The notes beneath the pieces were generated by a model, which made no database searches, was not told the DNA's origin, and was given only the letters and a program-made list of their open reading frames with translations. From JANRLL01 sp033762715 (GTDB lineage: Bacteria > Pseudomonadota > Alphaproteobacteria > Rickettsiales > SXRF01), in the NCBI GenBank assembly GCA_033762715.1, contig JANRLL010000010.1, forward strand, positions 1 to 64,000: a stretch of DNA of 64,000 nucleotides, written 5' to 3'. The position numbers were made by a program, and so were the translations under genes. How positions within the stretch are numbered: the first letter of the stretch is position 1; the number at the start of each line of letters is the position of its first letter. This document shows, piece by piece, positions 43,217 to 51,842 of this stretch.

Positions 43217-44569
43217 TCATTCCGTTCCTGTTGGGGCTGGGGGCACGTTCAGGCCCTGTTCACTATATTGCTTGAGTTTGTTACGTAAGGTGCGAATCGA
43301 TATGCCCAGAATATTGGCTGCATGGGTGCGATTGCCCAGGCAGTGGCTTAATGTGTCGATAATCAATTCCTGTTCAACCGAATCCACTGTGCGTCCTACC
43401 AGCCCGTTAGGAGCCGTAGACGTGGTAGCGGAGGATTTTTCTTCAGCGGCAAGGGCAGCGGCTCTTTCAGCAGCGCCTTGCAAGAAGACCGCATCAGGTT
43501 CAATCTGTTCGCCGGTAGCAAGCAGCACCGTGCGGTGCATGGTGTTTTCTAGCTCGCGCACGTTACCTGGCCAATGATAATCCATCATTTTTTGCAGTGC
43601 TGCAGCGGATAGCGTCCGCACCGGCACGCCATTAGCTTTGGCGTATTTGGCGATGAAATATTCAGCCAGCGGTTTGATATCGTCTTTGCGTTCGCGCAGT
43701 GCCGGCATGTGGATGTTGATCACGTTCAAGCGGAAATATAAATCTTCGCGGAAGGTACCTTTTTTTACTTCATCAAGCAGTGTGCGATTAGAGGTTGCCA
43801 GCACACGAATGTTGACTTTCACTGGTTTGCCGCCGCCGATGCGATCAACTTCGCGCTCTTGCAACACGCGCAGCAATTTGGTTTGCAGGCGCGTATCCAT
43901 CTCGCTGATCTCATCGAGCAGAATGGTGCCACCATCGGCTTCCTCAAACTTGCCGAGCTTGCGGGCCACAGCGCCGGTGAAGGCGCCTTTTTCATGGCCG
44001 AATAATTCGGATTCGAGCAGGGCTTCAGGGATAGCGGCGCAATTGACCGAAATCATCGGTCCGTTTTCGCGTTTGCTTTTGCGGTGGATGTAGCGGGCGA
44101 TGACTTCTTTGCCGGTTCCCGATTCGCCGGTGATCATAACACTCGCTTCAGAGGGGGCGATCTGGTCGGCCAGGCTCAGGGTTTTTGCCATTTCAGACGA
44201 AGCGTAAATGACCGATTTGGTTTCTTCGGTGATGGCCTCCAGCACCGCTGCGATCAATTCTTCATTAGGCGGCAGGGGCAGGTATTCTTTGGCGCCGGAG
44301 CGGATGGCTTTCACCGCCATGTCCTTATCGCTTTTAATGCCGCAGGCAATCACCGGCAGGTTGAAGCGTTCGCGCATCAGCATGGTAACGAATTTTTCGA
44401 TATCCTCGCGCACTTCGATCAAAATCAGATCGGCGCCTTGTCCGTTGCGCAGGGCGTTCATGGCCGCTTCCGTATCTTCCACATGCGCGACTTTTGCGCC
44501 GCGCGACCGCGCGATGGCGCTAGCTGCGCCCATTTGTCCGTATAAGTCACCAATAATAAGTAACCGCAT
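43217..44569 (-). CDS. flbD: Sigma-54-dependent flagellar regulator FlbD
   Basis: 450 residues. Receiver-like domain (1-115), AAA+ domain with Walker A 'GESGTGKE' (148-155), sigma-54 loop 'GAFTGA' (195-200), Walker B 'GGTILLDE' and a Fis-type HTH at the end ('HAANILGISIRTLRNKL'). The receiver follows Caulobacter FlbD ('RNGQGADLILIEVREDI', 'SGAKEYLPLPPNEELIAAVLEA'), and the gene lies after fliN as in the Caulobacter fliF operon. The position of the phosphoacceptor Asp is Glu (E52), so control by phosphorylation is doubtful; a FliX-like partner is the alternative. FlbD activates late, and represses early, flagellar genes. Confidence 0.93.
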   Translation of the reverse strand: MRLLIIGDLYGQMGAASAIARSRGAKVAHVEDTEAAMNALRNGQGADLILIEVREDIEKFVTMLMRERFNLPVIACGIKSDKDMAVKAIRSGAKEYLPLPPNEELIAAVLEAITEETKSVIYASSEMAKTLSLADQIAPSEASVMITGESGTGKEVIARYIHRKSKRENGPMISVNCAAIPEALLESELFGHEKGAFTGAVARKLGKFEEADGGTILLDEISEMDTRLQTKLLRVLQEREVDRIGGGKPVKVNIRVLATSNRTLLDEVKKGTFREDLYFRLNVINIHMPALRERKDDIKPLAEYFIAKYAKANGVPVRTLSAAALQKMMDYHWPGNVRELENTMHRTVLLATGEQIEPDAVFLQGAAERAAALAAEEKSSATTSTAPNGLVGRTVDSVEQELIIDTLSHCLGNRTHAANILGISIRTLRNKLKQYSEQGLNVPPAPTGTE

Positions 44570-44597
44570 TTATCCCCCGTATTCTCAAACGCTATAC

Positions 44598-44903
44598 TTA
44601 ATGTTTTTCTGCCTTGATAATTTCCGTCATGGTTACACCGATTTTATCTTCCACTACGACCACTTCGCCGCGTGCAACCAAACGGTTATTTACAAAAATC
44701 TCGATGGGCTCACCCACTTTACGCTCTAGCTCAATCACAGCGCCACGGCCCAGTTTGAGTAGCTGGTTCACTTGCATGGTGGTGCGTCCTAGCACAACCG
44801 TTACTTGAACGGGAATGTCATAGACGGTCTCTAAACTGAGATTTTCGCCACCGGCGGAATCATTAAGCCCCGTGTTGGGCGTATCGGTGTTGGTATCAGC
44901 CAT
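44598..44903 (-). CDS. fliN: Flagellar motor switch protein FliN
   Basis: 101 residues. A polar N-terminal tail of about 25 residues precedes the SpoA/surface-presentation domain 'VYDIPVQVTVVLGRTTMQVNQLLKLGRGAVIEL', seen as two parts, and 'EIFVNNRLVARGEVVVVEDKIGVTMTEI', also in two parts. This is the standard FliN core that forms the C-ring base with FliM. fliM itself is not in the window. It starts just after fliH and before flbD. Confidence 0.95.
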   Translation of the reverse strand: MADTNTDTPNTGLNDSAGGENLSLETVYDIPVQVTVVLGRTTMQVNQLLKLGRGAVIELERKVGEPIEIFVNNRLVARGEVVVVEDKIGVTMTEIIKAEKH

Positions 44904-44906
44904 GGC

Positions 44907-45659
44907 TTACTCCTTTGGTAAATCGGGTTGGTTGAGTTGTTCACTTACTGTTTGCATATGTTGTTCGGTTTGGAAGGTAGCAGTGGCCGAAAGCCCTTCC
45001 ACTACGCGTTCGATTTCCTGCCATAGTTTCGCTGTATCGCGGGCGAATTCTCCGTGACGCCATTCGACACGGCAATTATCTATCGGCATGGCATCGTCGC
45101 GGATTATCACAATGCTGGTTTTAGCTTGCATGCTTTCTACCAAGGCAGTCAATTTTTTCTCCAGCGCATCGCCTAGGCTGCTATGCACGGTAATAGTTAG
45201 TTTTGGCTCACCTGCCATTGATTCCACACAGCGGCTGGTCAGCTCTTCAATCATTTGTGCGGAATTCTCCGTAAGCGCAAGGCCAGCTACTTTACGCGCA
45301 ATGGCTAAAGCGATTTTGGGCAGCTCATGCTGTAGGTGTAAGATAGTGGCGCGATAATCTTCATAAAGCGGTGTCGAAAATTTGAGTACGCCGCTTAGGC
45401 TTTCCATCAGCTTGCGTTCGACGATTGCCTGTTCGCTTTGCTCTTGTTTCTTGCCTTCTTCGGTGCCTTCCAAAAAACCTTTGCGGTACGATTCGCTCTG
45501 CGCTTGCTTGTACTGCGCTTCGGTGAAACTAGGGGCAGGGGGAGGCGGGGGGGCCTCACCCCTGAATCTGCCGCCAGGCAGAAACGATTTAGGCTGCTTC
45601 GCAGTGGGCTGTGCTGCGCCGCCGCCAAATTCTCTGAGATGTAGTGGTGCCGGTTTCAT
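44907..45659 (-). CDS. fliH: Flagellar export ATPase regulator FliH (FlbE-type)
   Basis: 250 residues. Pro-rich N-terminus (about 30-45), then the FliH-typical charged helix 'AQYKQAQSESYRKGFLEGTEEGKK' region and a C-terminal domain ('ALAIARKVAGLALTENSAQMIEEL') related to V-type ATPase subunit E. FliH links the FliI ATPase to the export gate and C-ring. Identification is by position between fliG and fliN (where Caulobacter has flbE) plus this helix pattern. fliI is not present here. Confidence 0.82.
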   Translation of the reverse strand: MKPAPLHLREFGGGAAQPTAKQPKSFLPGGRFRGEAPPPPPAPSFTEAQYKQAQSESYRKGFLEGTEEGKKQEQSEQAIVERKLMESLSGVLKFSTPLYEDYRATILHLQHELPKIALAIARKVAGLALTENSAQMIEELTSRCVESMAGEPKLTITVHSSLGDALEKKLTALVESMQAKTSIVIIRDDAMPIDNCRVEWRHGEFARDTAKLWQEIERVVEGLSATATFQTEQHMQTVSEQLNQPDLPKE

Positions 45660-45667
45660 ATGCTGTC

Positions 45668-46696
45668 CTAATACACCAGTTGATCTTCTTCATTATCGCT
45701 GGCAATGGCGATCTCGCCTTTAGCCGACAAGTCTTTGGCAATGCCTACGATATACATTTGCGCTTCGTCCACGTCTTTGAGGCGAACAGGGCCCATGCTG
45801 GCCATTTCTTCCTTAAGAATTTTCGATGCGCGCTCCGACATATTGCCGAAGAACAGTTCTTTAATCGTGTCAGACGCACCTTTAAGCGCGATACCCAATT
45901 TATCTTTATCCACCGAGCGCAATAGGGTCTGAATACCTGAGCCATCGACTTTGGCCAAATCTTCGAAGGTGAACATGAGGGCGCGTACGCGTTCGGCCGA
46001 TTCCTTGGCGCGTTCTTCCAGCTTGCCCATGAATTTCGCTTCGGTATTGCGGTCGAAATTGTTGAAAATCTCAGCGAGCAATTCGTGACTGTCGCGGCTT
46101 TGGCGTTTCGCCAGGTTGGTCATGAATTCCATGCGCAGGGTTTTTTCAATGCCGTCCATCACTTCTTTTTTAACCGCTTCCATGGAGAGCATGCGCAGCA
46201 CCACTTCCATCGACAAATCCTCGGGGAGGTTCATCAGCACGCGCGCCGCATGGTCGGTTTTGATTTTCGACAACACCACGGCGATGGTTTGCGGATATTC
46301 GTTTTTCAAGAAGTTCGCCAAAATTTCTTCGCTGACATTGCCCAGCTTGTCCCAGGTGGTGCGACCAGCAGGGCCACGGATTTCTTCCATGATGCTGTCA
46401 ACGCGGCCTTTGCCCAGGGCTTTGACCAGCAAGCGTTCGGTGGAGTCATAGTTACCCACTACTGCGCCGGATGCTGATACTTGTTCGGCAAACTCACCAA
46501 ACAGTTTTTCAACCGTATCCGAGCCCGCCTGTCCGATAGAGGACATAATGGCCGATAATTCACGGATTTCGTCATCATCCATCATCGAAAACAGCTTCAC
46601 CGCGTTTTCCTCGCCCACGGCGATCAGAAACAGCGCCGCTTTTTGCGGGCCGGAGAGTTTGCGGTAATCGTCTTTTTGTTCTTTAGGCGGAGCCAT
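45668..46696 (-). CDS. fliG: Flagellar motor switch protein FliG
   Basis: 342 residues. Armadillo-like N, middle and C domains. The middle-domain motif is 'NEYPQTIAVVLSKI' (EHPQTIA in most species). The C-terminal torque helix contains 'LLRSVDKDKLGIALKGASD' and 'SERASKILKEEMASMGPVR', with the charged residues that contact the stator. Start lies nine bases after the fliF stop. Confidence 0.96.
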   Translation of the reverse strand: MAPPKEQKDDYRKLSGPQKAALFLIAVGEENAVKLFSMMDDDEIRELSAIMSSIGQAGSDTVEKLFGEFAEQVSASGAVVGNYDSTERLLVKALGKGRVDSIMEEIRGPAGRTTWDKLGNVSEEILANFLKNEYPQTIAVVLSKIKTDHAARVLMNLPEDLSMEVVLRMLSMEAVKKEVMDGIEKTLRMEFMTNLAKRQSRDSHELLAEIFNNFDRNTEAKFMGKLEERAKESAERVRALMFTFEDLAKVDGSGIQTLLRSVDKDKLGIALKGASDTIKELFFGNMSERASKILKEEMASMGPVRLKDVDEAQMYIVGIAKDLSAKGEIAIASDNEEDQLVY

Positions 46697-46705
46697 AATA
46701 ACCTC

Positions 46706-48358
46706 TTACGACTGTCTCATAATCCACTGGCGCAATACGCCCATGGTTTCTTCAGGATAACGGTCTACGATTTCATTGATCTTTTTTACCGATGACGATT
46801 TCATGCCGCCTTTAATATTGGCCACATCAATCATCAATTCCGCATTGTCACCACCCCCAGCACCTGCGCCACCACCGCTGCTTGGCAGGCGAGGCATAGA
46901 GCCCATATCGCCACCTTCAATGGCCGCTAGTTCGTTAGCGACACGTTCGCTAGGCGAGCGGGTTTGCGAAATAAGCTGAGTTACGGCTGGGCGCAACACC
47001 AGCATGATAGCAAGCACGGCAACCGCTGCGATAATCAAGGTTTGCAGGATCGATTGCATCTCTACTTTGAATTGTTGGAAGAAAGACGCTTCAGTTAATT
47101 GCTCAGCACTTTGGGTAAAGCGCATATTGACGACTTCCACTTTATCACCGCGTTTTTCGTCAAAGCCGATAGCCGAATTGACCAACGCGCGAATCTGTTT
47201 GATCTCATCTTCATTGCGCGGGGTATACGTTTCTTTATCGTCGCTACCTTTGGTGTAGTTGCCATCTACGAGCACAGCTACCGAAATCTTGTTGATGTTA
47301 CCGCCTTCTTTAACCAGATTCTCAACCGTTTTAGAGATTTCGAAATTACTGGTATCGTCGGTATGTTCCACCACACGGTTGCTATTGCTGCCACCGGCAT
47401 CCGCGCCAGCACCACCAGGTAGGTTAGAGGTGACCGAGGTCGTACCACCGCCGCTGCCATTTTTATCTTGAGCTGTTTCGCGTTGGCTGGTCGATTGCAC
47501 CGAGCGGGCAACCTGTCCATCTGGATCGAATTTTTCAGAGTTGATCACCAGGCGATCGAAATTCATATCGGCTGCAACCTGTACGCGCACTTTGCCTGGG
47601 CCTACGATTTTTTCCAATAAATCTTCTAATGCCATTTGCATACGGTTTTCATAGGAGATGCGCATTTCTTGTGCGTTGTTTGCTGCTGCACCCACTGCAT
47701 CAGCACCATCACCACGCGCAAGCAGGCGGCCATGGCTATCAACCACGGTCACTTTGGAAGCTTCAAGTCCTGGCACTGCAGATGATACTAAATGGGTAAT
47801 GGATGTTACTTCCGATTGCTCCAGCGAATGGCCGCCACGCATTTTAATGGTAACCGAAGCGCTGGGTTTATCTTTATCGCGCGAGAAGAGTTCACGTTTA
47901 GGAACGACTAAATGCACGCGGGCATTTTCAATGCCGGCGAGTGAACCGATAGTGCGTGCGAGTTCGCCTTCGAGGGCGCGCAGCATATTAATATTCATTA
48001 CGAAGCTTGAGGTTCCGAAGGTTTCCGAGCGATCAAAAATTTCATAGCCCACCACCGAGCCGCCGGAAGGAATGCCTTGCCCGGCCATGCTCATGCGCAA
48101 GCGCAGGGCGCGATCAGCAGGAACGGAAATTTGTGTGCCGCCGCCGAGTAATTCATAAGGCACGCCAGTTTTTTCCAGCTCGGCCACGATTTTGGAACTG
48201 TCTTCTAAAGAGAGGCTGGTATAGAGCGGCACCATATTTGCACCTGACATGCGAAAGGCGAGCATCACAAAAAATGCAATCATGATGATGGTAGTGCCCG
48301 CAAGCGCTCCCATCTTTACGCCACCCATATTTCTAATCGTGTCTGCCAGTACAGCCAT
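46706..48358 (-). CDS. fliF: Flagellar MS-ring protein FliF
   Basis: 550 residues. Two membrane helices (about 18-36 and 439-456) flank ring-building motifs ('YEIFDRSETFGTSSFVMNINM' region, 'RALEGELARTIGSLAGIENARVHLVVP' region). A disordered Gly/Ser-rich stretch occupies 300-335. The last helix 'RYPEETMGVLRQWIMRQ' is the FliG-binding tail. A good AGAGG site precedes the ATG. First gene of the fliF-to-flhG run; upstream lies 169 bases of AT-rich non-coding DNA. Confidence 0.95.
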   Translation of the reverse strand: MAVLADTIRNMGGVKMGALAGTTIIMIAFFVMLAFRMSGANMVPLYTSLSLEDSSKIVAELEKTGVPYELLGGGTQISVPADRALRLRMSMAGQGIPSGGSVVGYEIFDRSETFGTSSFVMNINMLRALEGELARTIGSLAGIENARVHLVVPKRELFSRDKDKPSASVTIKMRGGHSLEQSEVTSITHLVSSAVPGLEASKVTVVDSHGRLLARGDGADAVGAAANNAQEMRISYENRMQMALEDLLEKIVGPGKVRVQVAADMNFDRLVINSEKFDPDGQVARSVQSTSQRETAQDKNGSGGGTTSVTSNLPGGAGADAGGSNSNRVVEHTDDTSNFEISKTVENLVKEGGNINKISVAVLVDGNYTKGSDDKETYTPRNEDEIKQIRALVNSAIGFDEKRGDKVEVVNMRFTQSAEQLTEASFFQQFKVEMQSILQTLIIAAVAVLAIMLVLRPAVTQLISQTRSPSERVANELAAIEGGDMGSMPRLPSSGGGAGAGGGDNAELMIDVANIKGGMKSSSVKKINEIVDRYPEETMGVLRQWIMRQS

Positions 48359-48527
48359 GATCGACCTCTTTGTAATGACCCGCTATGGTGCGAGCTGGTT
48401 TATATTATGTAGGAATTTTTTTCCTATATAGCGTATAAAACCACTTTTTCTTGAAAAAATCAAGCAATTCTAGATGAGGAAGCTAAAAAATATTAAATAA
48501 CTAGGCAAATATTGCCTACTCGAATTA
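48359..48527. other. AT-rich intergenic region with three hairpins upstream of fliF
   Basis: 169 bases between the GYF-membrane gene's stop and fliF. It holds an inverted repeat TAGGAA/TTCCTA around a T-run (48410-48426), a CTTGA/TCAAG repeat (48448-48462) and TAGGCAA/TTGCCTA (48502-48518), the last just past the stop of the upstream gene and perhaps its terminator. The fliF promoter must lie here, but I find no sigma-54 GG-N10-GC pair in the right orientation. Confidence 0.5.
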
Positions 48528-49328
48528 TTACGAATGCTCGTAAAGCTCTGCAAGAGCAGCAGAAAATATAGGTATAGAAAGGGGCGCTGGCAAGATCAGG
48601 ATGACACAAAGTAAATGCAATAATACGACCACCGCCAACAATATCGAATAGGTTTTGCTGCTTTTTCTATATTTACTCAGGCAGGCGCGGAACGCTTCAG
48701 GTAGGGAGTGATGAAAATCGACCAGATAAAACGGCAAGAAAATGAAACACACCAGCATGATCATGCCAGGCAAAATAAACAAAGCGCTGCCGGCGAGAAT
48801 CAAAACACTCCACAAACAGGTGGCAATCGCCAGAGTGGCAAGAATAGGGGATACGCGCCGATTAATGAAATCGCTGCTGACCACCTGGCCGCGATACATG
48901 CGCAAGATGAACACCATATACATAGAGTGTAGCATCATAAAAAATATAAAGGCGATTACCCCGCCGGCGATGTTACCCAAAAAGCGTGAGCAGATATAAG
49001 CGATAAACAGACTAATGAGCAGCATCACGCCGGCATACACTGTCATCACGCTATACTCGGTGGTAAAGTGCCAGCCTAGATGAAATAAGCGCGATAGATC
49101 CGGCAGATTGTCTTCTGAGCGCAGTTTGCTGGTATCGCCGCCGCCGGTGAAAAAATCCGCCAGCTCCACCACGCTGCCTGCGCGTTCGGCGACTTCGTTT
49201 TCTCCGACATAGATGGCCGTATCGGGCAAAATTTTTCCCATACGGATACGACGGATAATCGTGACAGGGTCAAAGGGGCCTTTTTTAACGCCGTCATAAT
49301 CAATGTAATATTGGCTAAGCGCGTCCAT
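48528..49328 (-). CDS. GYF_2-domain polytopic membrane protein
   Basis: 266 residues. The N-terminal 50 residues ('YYIDYDGVKKGPFDPVTIIR ... GKILPDTAIYVG') match the GYF_2 pattern (Tyr-x-D-G-x-x-x-GPF, then G-x-I-x-x-x-T). About six membrane helices follow (from about residue 90), with a polar loop 'RMYRGQVVSSDFINRR'. GYF_2 domains are thought to bind partner proteins at the membrane. It starts eight bases after the marR stop, so pepA-marR-this gene appear co-transcribed. Function unknown. Confidence 0.72.
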   Translation of the reverse strand: MDALSQYYIDYDGVKKGPFDPVTIIRRIRMGKILPDTAIYVGENEVAERAGSVVELADFFTGGGDTSKLRSEDNLPDLSRLFHLGWHFTTEYSVMTVYAGVMLLISLFIAYICSRFLGNIAGGVIAFIFFMMLHSMYMVFILRMYRGQVVSSDFINRRVSPILATLAIATCLWSVLILAGSALFILPGMIMLVCFIFLPFYLVDFHHSLPEAFRACLSKYRKSSKTYSILLAVVVLLHLLCVILILPAPLSIPIFSAALAELYEHS

Positions 49329-49336
49329 AGGCCGCT

Positions 49337-49696
49337 CTATGCGGCTTCCTTGGATTTATGCAAAATGATGTCTGCAAACTCACTCAAAAACACGGTGCCT
49401 TTGACGGTGCGTTGGATGAGCACGTTGCGACGATCATCGCGATCACGCAGGCGGCGCACCAGCTTTGCACGCTCCAGCGCGTCAATAGCGCGGCAGATGG
49501 CAGGTTTGGAGATCATCAATTCATCCGCCAAATTTTTGATGCTGTGCGGACCAGGTAGTAAATACACGTTCAGCAGCACGGCCGTTTGGCGTGCCGATAA
49601 ATCGATTGGCAGTTGCTTCAGCGCCGCCGCAGTCACACCATGCCAGAAGGTCAGGGCGCGAATAGTTTTAGAGGATCCGATTTTCTCAACTACCAT
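49337..49696 (-). CDS. MarR-family transcriptional regulator
   Basis: 119 residues. Winged helix: 'LSARQTAVLLNVYLLPGPHSIKNLADELMIS' (two helices), recognition helix 'KPAICRAIDALERAKLVRR', and the wing 'RDRDDRRNVLIQRTVKG' with the conserved D-x-R-D motif. The flanking dimer helices are short, below the usual 140 residues. The start lies within the pepA 3' end (11-base overlap), so it probably reports on or regulates the pepA operon. Ligand unknown. Confidence 0.85.
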   Translation of the reverse strand: MVVEKIGSSKTIRALTFWHGVTAAALKQLPIDLSARQTAVLLNVYLLPGPHSIKNLADELMISKPAICRAIDALERAKLVRRLRDRDDRRNVLIQRTVKGTVFLSEFADIILHKSKEAA

Positions 49697-51059
49697 AATG
49701 TTCCTTAATTAACGAATACAGTGCACGAATCGCCATGGCTTCACCGCCTTGTGGCCGTCCGGGACGGTTAGACAGGTTCCATGCCATCATGTCGATATGC
49801 ACCCATGCCGATGTTTTACTCACAAATTCCTGCAAATACAAGGCTGCTGTAATGGCGCCGCCAAAGGCGCTGTCAGGGTCATTGCTTAAATCGGCGCTCG
49901 CCGAGTCCAGCAGCTTGCGGTACGGTTTCCACAGCGGCAGGCGCCATAGCGGATCGTTGGTTTTGCGGCTATGGGCGGCAATCCGCTCCGCCAGCGTATC
50001 ATCGGGGGTGAAGAAAGCCGGAATATCGGTGCCAAGCGCCACTCGCGCCGCGCCGGTCAGCGTAGCGCAATCCACCAGCAGGTCGGGTTTCTCACCATCA
50101 GCTTCGGTCAGCGCATCGCACAGAATGAGTCGTCCTTCTGCATCGGTATTGCCGATTTCAACCGTCAGGCCTTTGCGCGTTTTAACAATATCGAGTGGCC
50201 GCATGGCATTGCCTGATACGGCATTTTCCACGATAGGAAGCAGTACGCGCAGCTGGATATTAACATTCAACTCCACCAGTATTTTCGCCAGTGCCAGCAC
50301 CGAGGCCGCGCCACCCATATCTTTTTTCATCAACTTCATATTGCTGGTGGATTTAATATCCAGCCCACCGGAATCAAAGCACACGCCTTTGCCCACTAAC
50401 GTCACTTTTTTGGCACCCTTGCGTGGGAAGCGAATATCTACCAAATGCGGCGGCACATGGCTGGCTTTACCCACGGTGTAGATCATCGGGTAATTTTCTT
50501 TCAGCAACGCATCGCCTTTAATCACCGTCACCTGTCCACCGGCAGCTTTGGCCCAGCGCGTGGCTTCAGCGGCCAGCGCCACCGGGTTCATATCATTGGC
50601 AGGCGTGTTGATCATATCGCGTGCCCAGCACATCGCATCGGCCATCACTTCGGCCTGTGCAAGGTTAGCATTTTTCGGCGGGGTGAGCGTTGCCAGTGTG
50701 CGCGTGGATTTTTTATAACGCGAAAAACTATAGCTAGCGAGTTTCCAGCCCAAGGTAAGCTGCGTGGCGTCTTCGGCACTTAGTGTGTTCTCGATATGGT
50801 AATGGCGGGCGGGTAGGCTGGCCGGCAAATGCGCTAGGCTCCAAATATCAGGCGTGTCGGCAATAATACAAATTATTTTATCTACGCCGCTGCCTTTGGC
50901 AGGCAAGGGGAAGGCTTGACCGGCTTCGCCTTTGCATCCGCTTTGCTCCAGCCATTGCTGCGCGCTGCTTGGTTGTTTTTTAATCCAGCCCGCCCATTCT
51001 TTGCCTTTAATGAGGAGCAGGGGGGTGGAGTCTTTGTGTTTGGAGTGTTGCTTTGGCAT
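49686..51059 (-). CDS. pepA: M17 leucyl aminopeptidase-family protein
   Basis: 457 residues. Di-metal aminopeptidase: 'LVGKGVCFDSGGLDIKS' (metal Lys/Asp), 'MKKDMGGAASVLALAK', 'NTDAEGRLILCDALTEA' (Asp/Glu ligands and catalytic Arg) and 'CATLTGAARVALG'. The N-terminal domain (about 1-150) is divergent, as in the PepB/cytosol aminopeptidase-like group. First gene of pepA-marR-GYF. In some bacteria PepA also binds DNA, but nothing here argues for that. Confidence 0.92.
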   Translation of the reverse strand: MPKQHSKHKDSTPLLLIKGKEWAGWIKKQPSSAQQWLEQSGCKGEAGQAFPLPAKGSGVDKIICIIADTPDIWSLAHLPASLPARHYHIENTLSAEDATQLTLGWKLASYSFSRYKKSTRTLATLTPPKNANLAQAEVMADAMCWARDMINTPANDMNPVALAAEATRWAKAAGGQVTVIKGDALLKENYPMIYTVGKASHVPPHLVDIRFPRKGAKKVTLVGKGVCFDSGGLDIKSTSNMKLMKKDMGGAASVLALAKILVELNVNIQLRVLLPIVENAVSGNAMRPLDIVKTRKGLTVEIGNTDAEGRLILCDALTEADGEKPDLLVDCATLTGAARVALGTDIPAFFTPDDTLAERIAAHSRKTNDPLWRLPLWKPYRKLLDSASADLSNDPDSAFGGAITAALYLQEFVSKTSAWVHIDMMAWNLSNRPGRPQGGEAMAIRALYSLIKEHYGS

Positions 51060-51138
51060 AGAGATCCTGGGTATGTGCTTTACCTAAGGCGAACTTTATC
51101 TTAAAACCCATCAAACGCAATTTATTCTGTGGGCGCGT

Positions 51139-51840
51139 ATGCAGGCGATTATTTTAGCAGGCGGGATGGGTACACGGCTTAAGGGCGTAGTGGATGATGT
51201 GCCTAAACCGTTGGCAAGTGTTTCCGACCGACCATTTTTAGCATGGCTGCTTGAATATATGGCTTCGCAAGGCGTGACCGAAGCGATGCTATGTCTGCAT
51301 CATAAAGCAGAACAAATTCACGATTATTTAGGCGATACGGCGCATGGCATTCAACTGCGCTATAGCATGGAACAAACGCCGCTTGGCACCGGTGGCGCAC
51401 TGCGTCAGGCCATGCAACAGCTCAAACCCACACAGCCGGTATTTGCGCTGAATGGCGATTCGCTGGTGCAGTTGGATTACCGCCAGATGATGGCGCATCA
51501 CAAGCACCAGGCGCGCCCGTTGACGCTAGCGGCACAATTTGTTGATGATTGCAGCCGCTATAGCGAACTCACCAAACACTATGCCTATATCAGTGAGTAT
51601 AAAGTGCTGGGGCGTCGTGAGCCTGGCCTGGCGAGCGTCGGGTTTTATGTGCTCTCGCCTGATCTATTTGAGGGGCATGAGTTGCCAGGCGTGTTTTCCT
51701 TTGAGCGCGATTTTTTGGCGCCGCATACGCCAACGCTAAAACCAGCCATGTATGATGAGGTGCGCTATTTTATCGATATTGGTGTGCCGCAGGATTATGC
51801 CCGTGCCAACATTGAAATTCCACGACTTACCCTGGAATAG
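51139..51840 (+). CDS. NDP-sugar nucleotidyltransferase, HddC-like
   Basis: 233 residues. The nucleotide-binding start 'MQAIILAGGMGTRLKGVVDD' and 'VPKPLASVSDRPFLAWLLEY', then 'EQTPLGTGGALRQAMQ', 'FALNGDSLVQLDY' and 'YFIDIGVPQDYARANIE'. This order is typical of D-glycero-D-manno-heptose 1-phosphate guanylyltransferase (HddC) and relatives. The residues 'RYSELTKHYAYISEY' replace the usual glycine-rich segment. No other heptose genes are adjacent, so the sugar is uncertain. It is convergent with parE, with two bases between stops. Confidence 0.8.
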   Translation: MQAIILAGGMGTRLKGVVDDVPKPLASVSDRPFLAWLLEYMASQGVTEAMLCLHHKAEQIHDYLGDTAHGIQLRYSMEQTPLGTGGALRQAMQQLKPTQPVFALNGDSLVQLDYRQMMAHHKHQARPLTLAAQFVDDCSRYSELTKHYAYISEYKVLGRREPGLASVGFYVLSPDLFEGHELPGVFSFERDFLAPHTPTLKPAMYDEVRYFIDIGVPQDYARANIEIPRLTLE

Positions 51841-51842
51841 GA

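Noticed and set aside
48359..48527. Sigma-54 promoter upstream of fliF
   Set aside because: No GG-N10-GC pair in the right orientation was found. The apparent GG...GC in TAGGCAATATTTGCCTA has an eight-base gap and is part of a hairpin.
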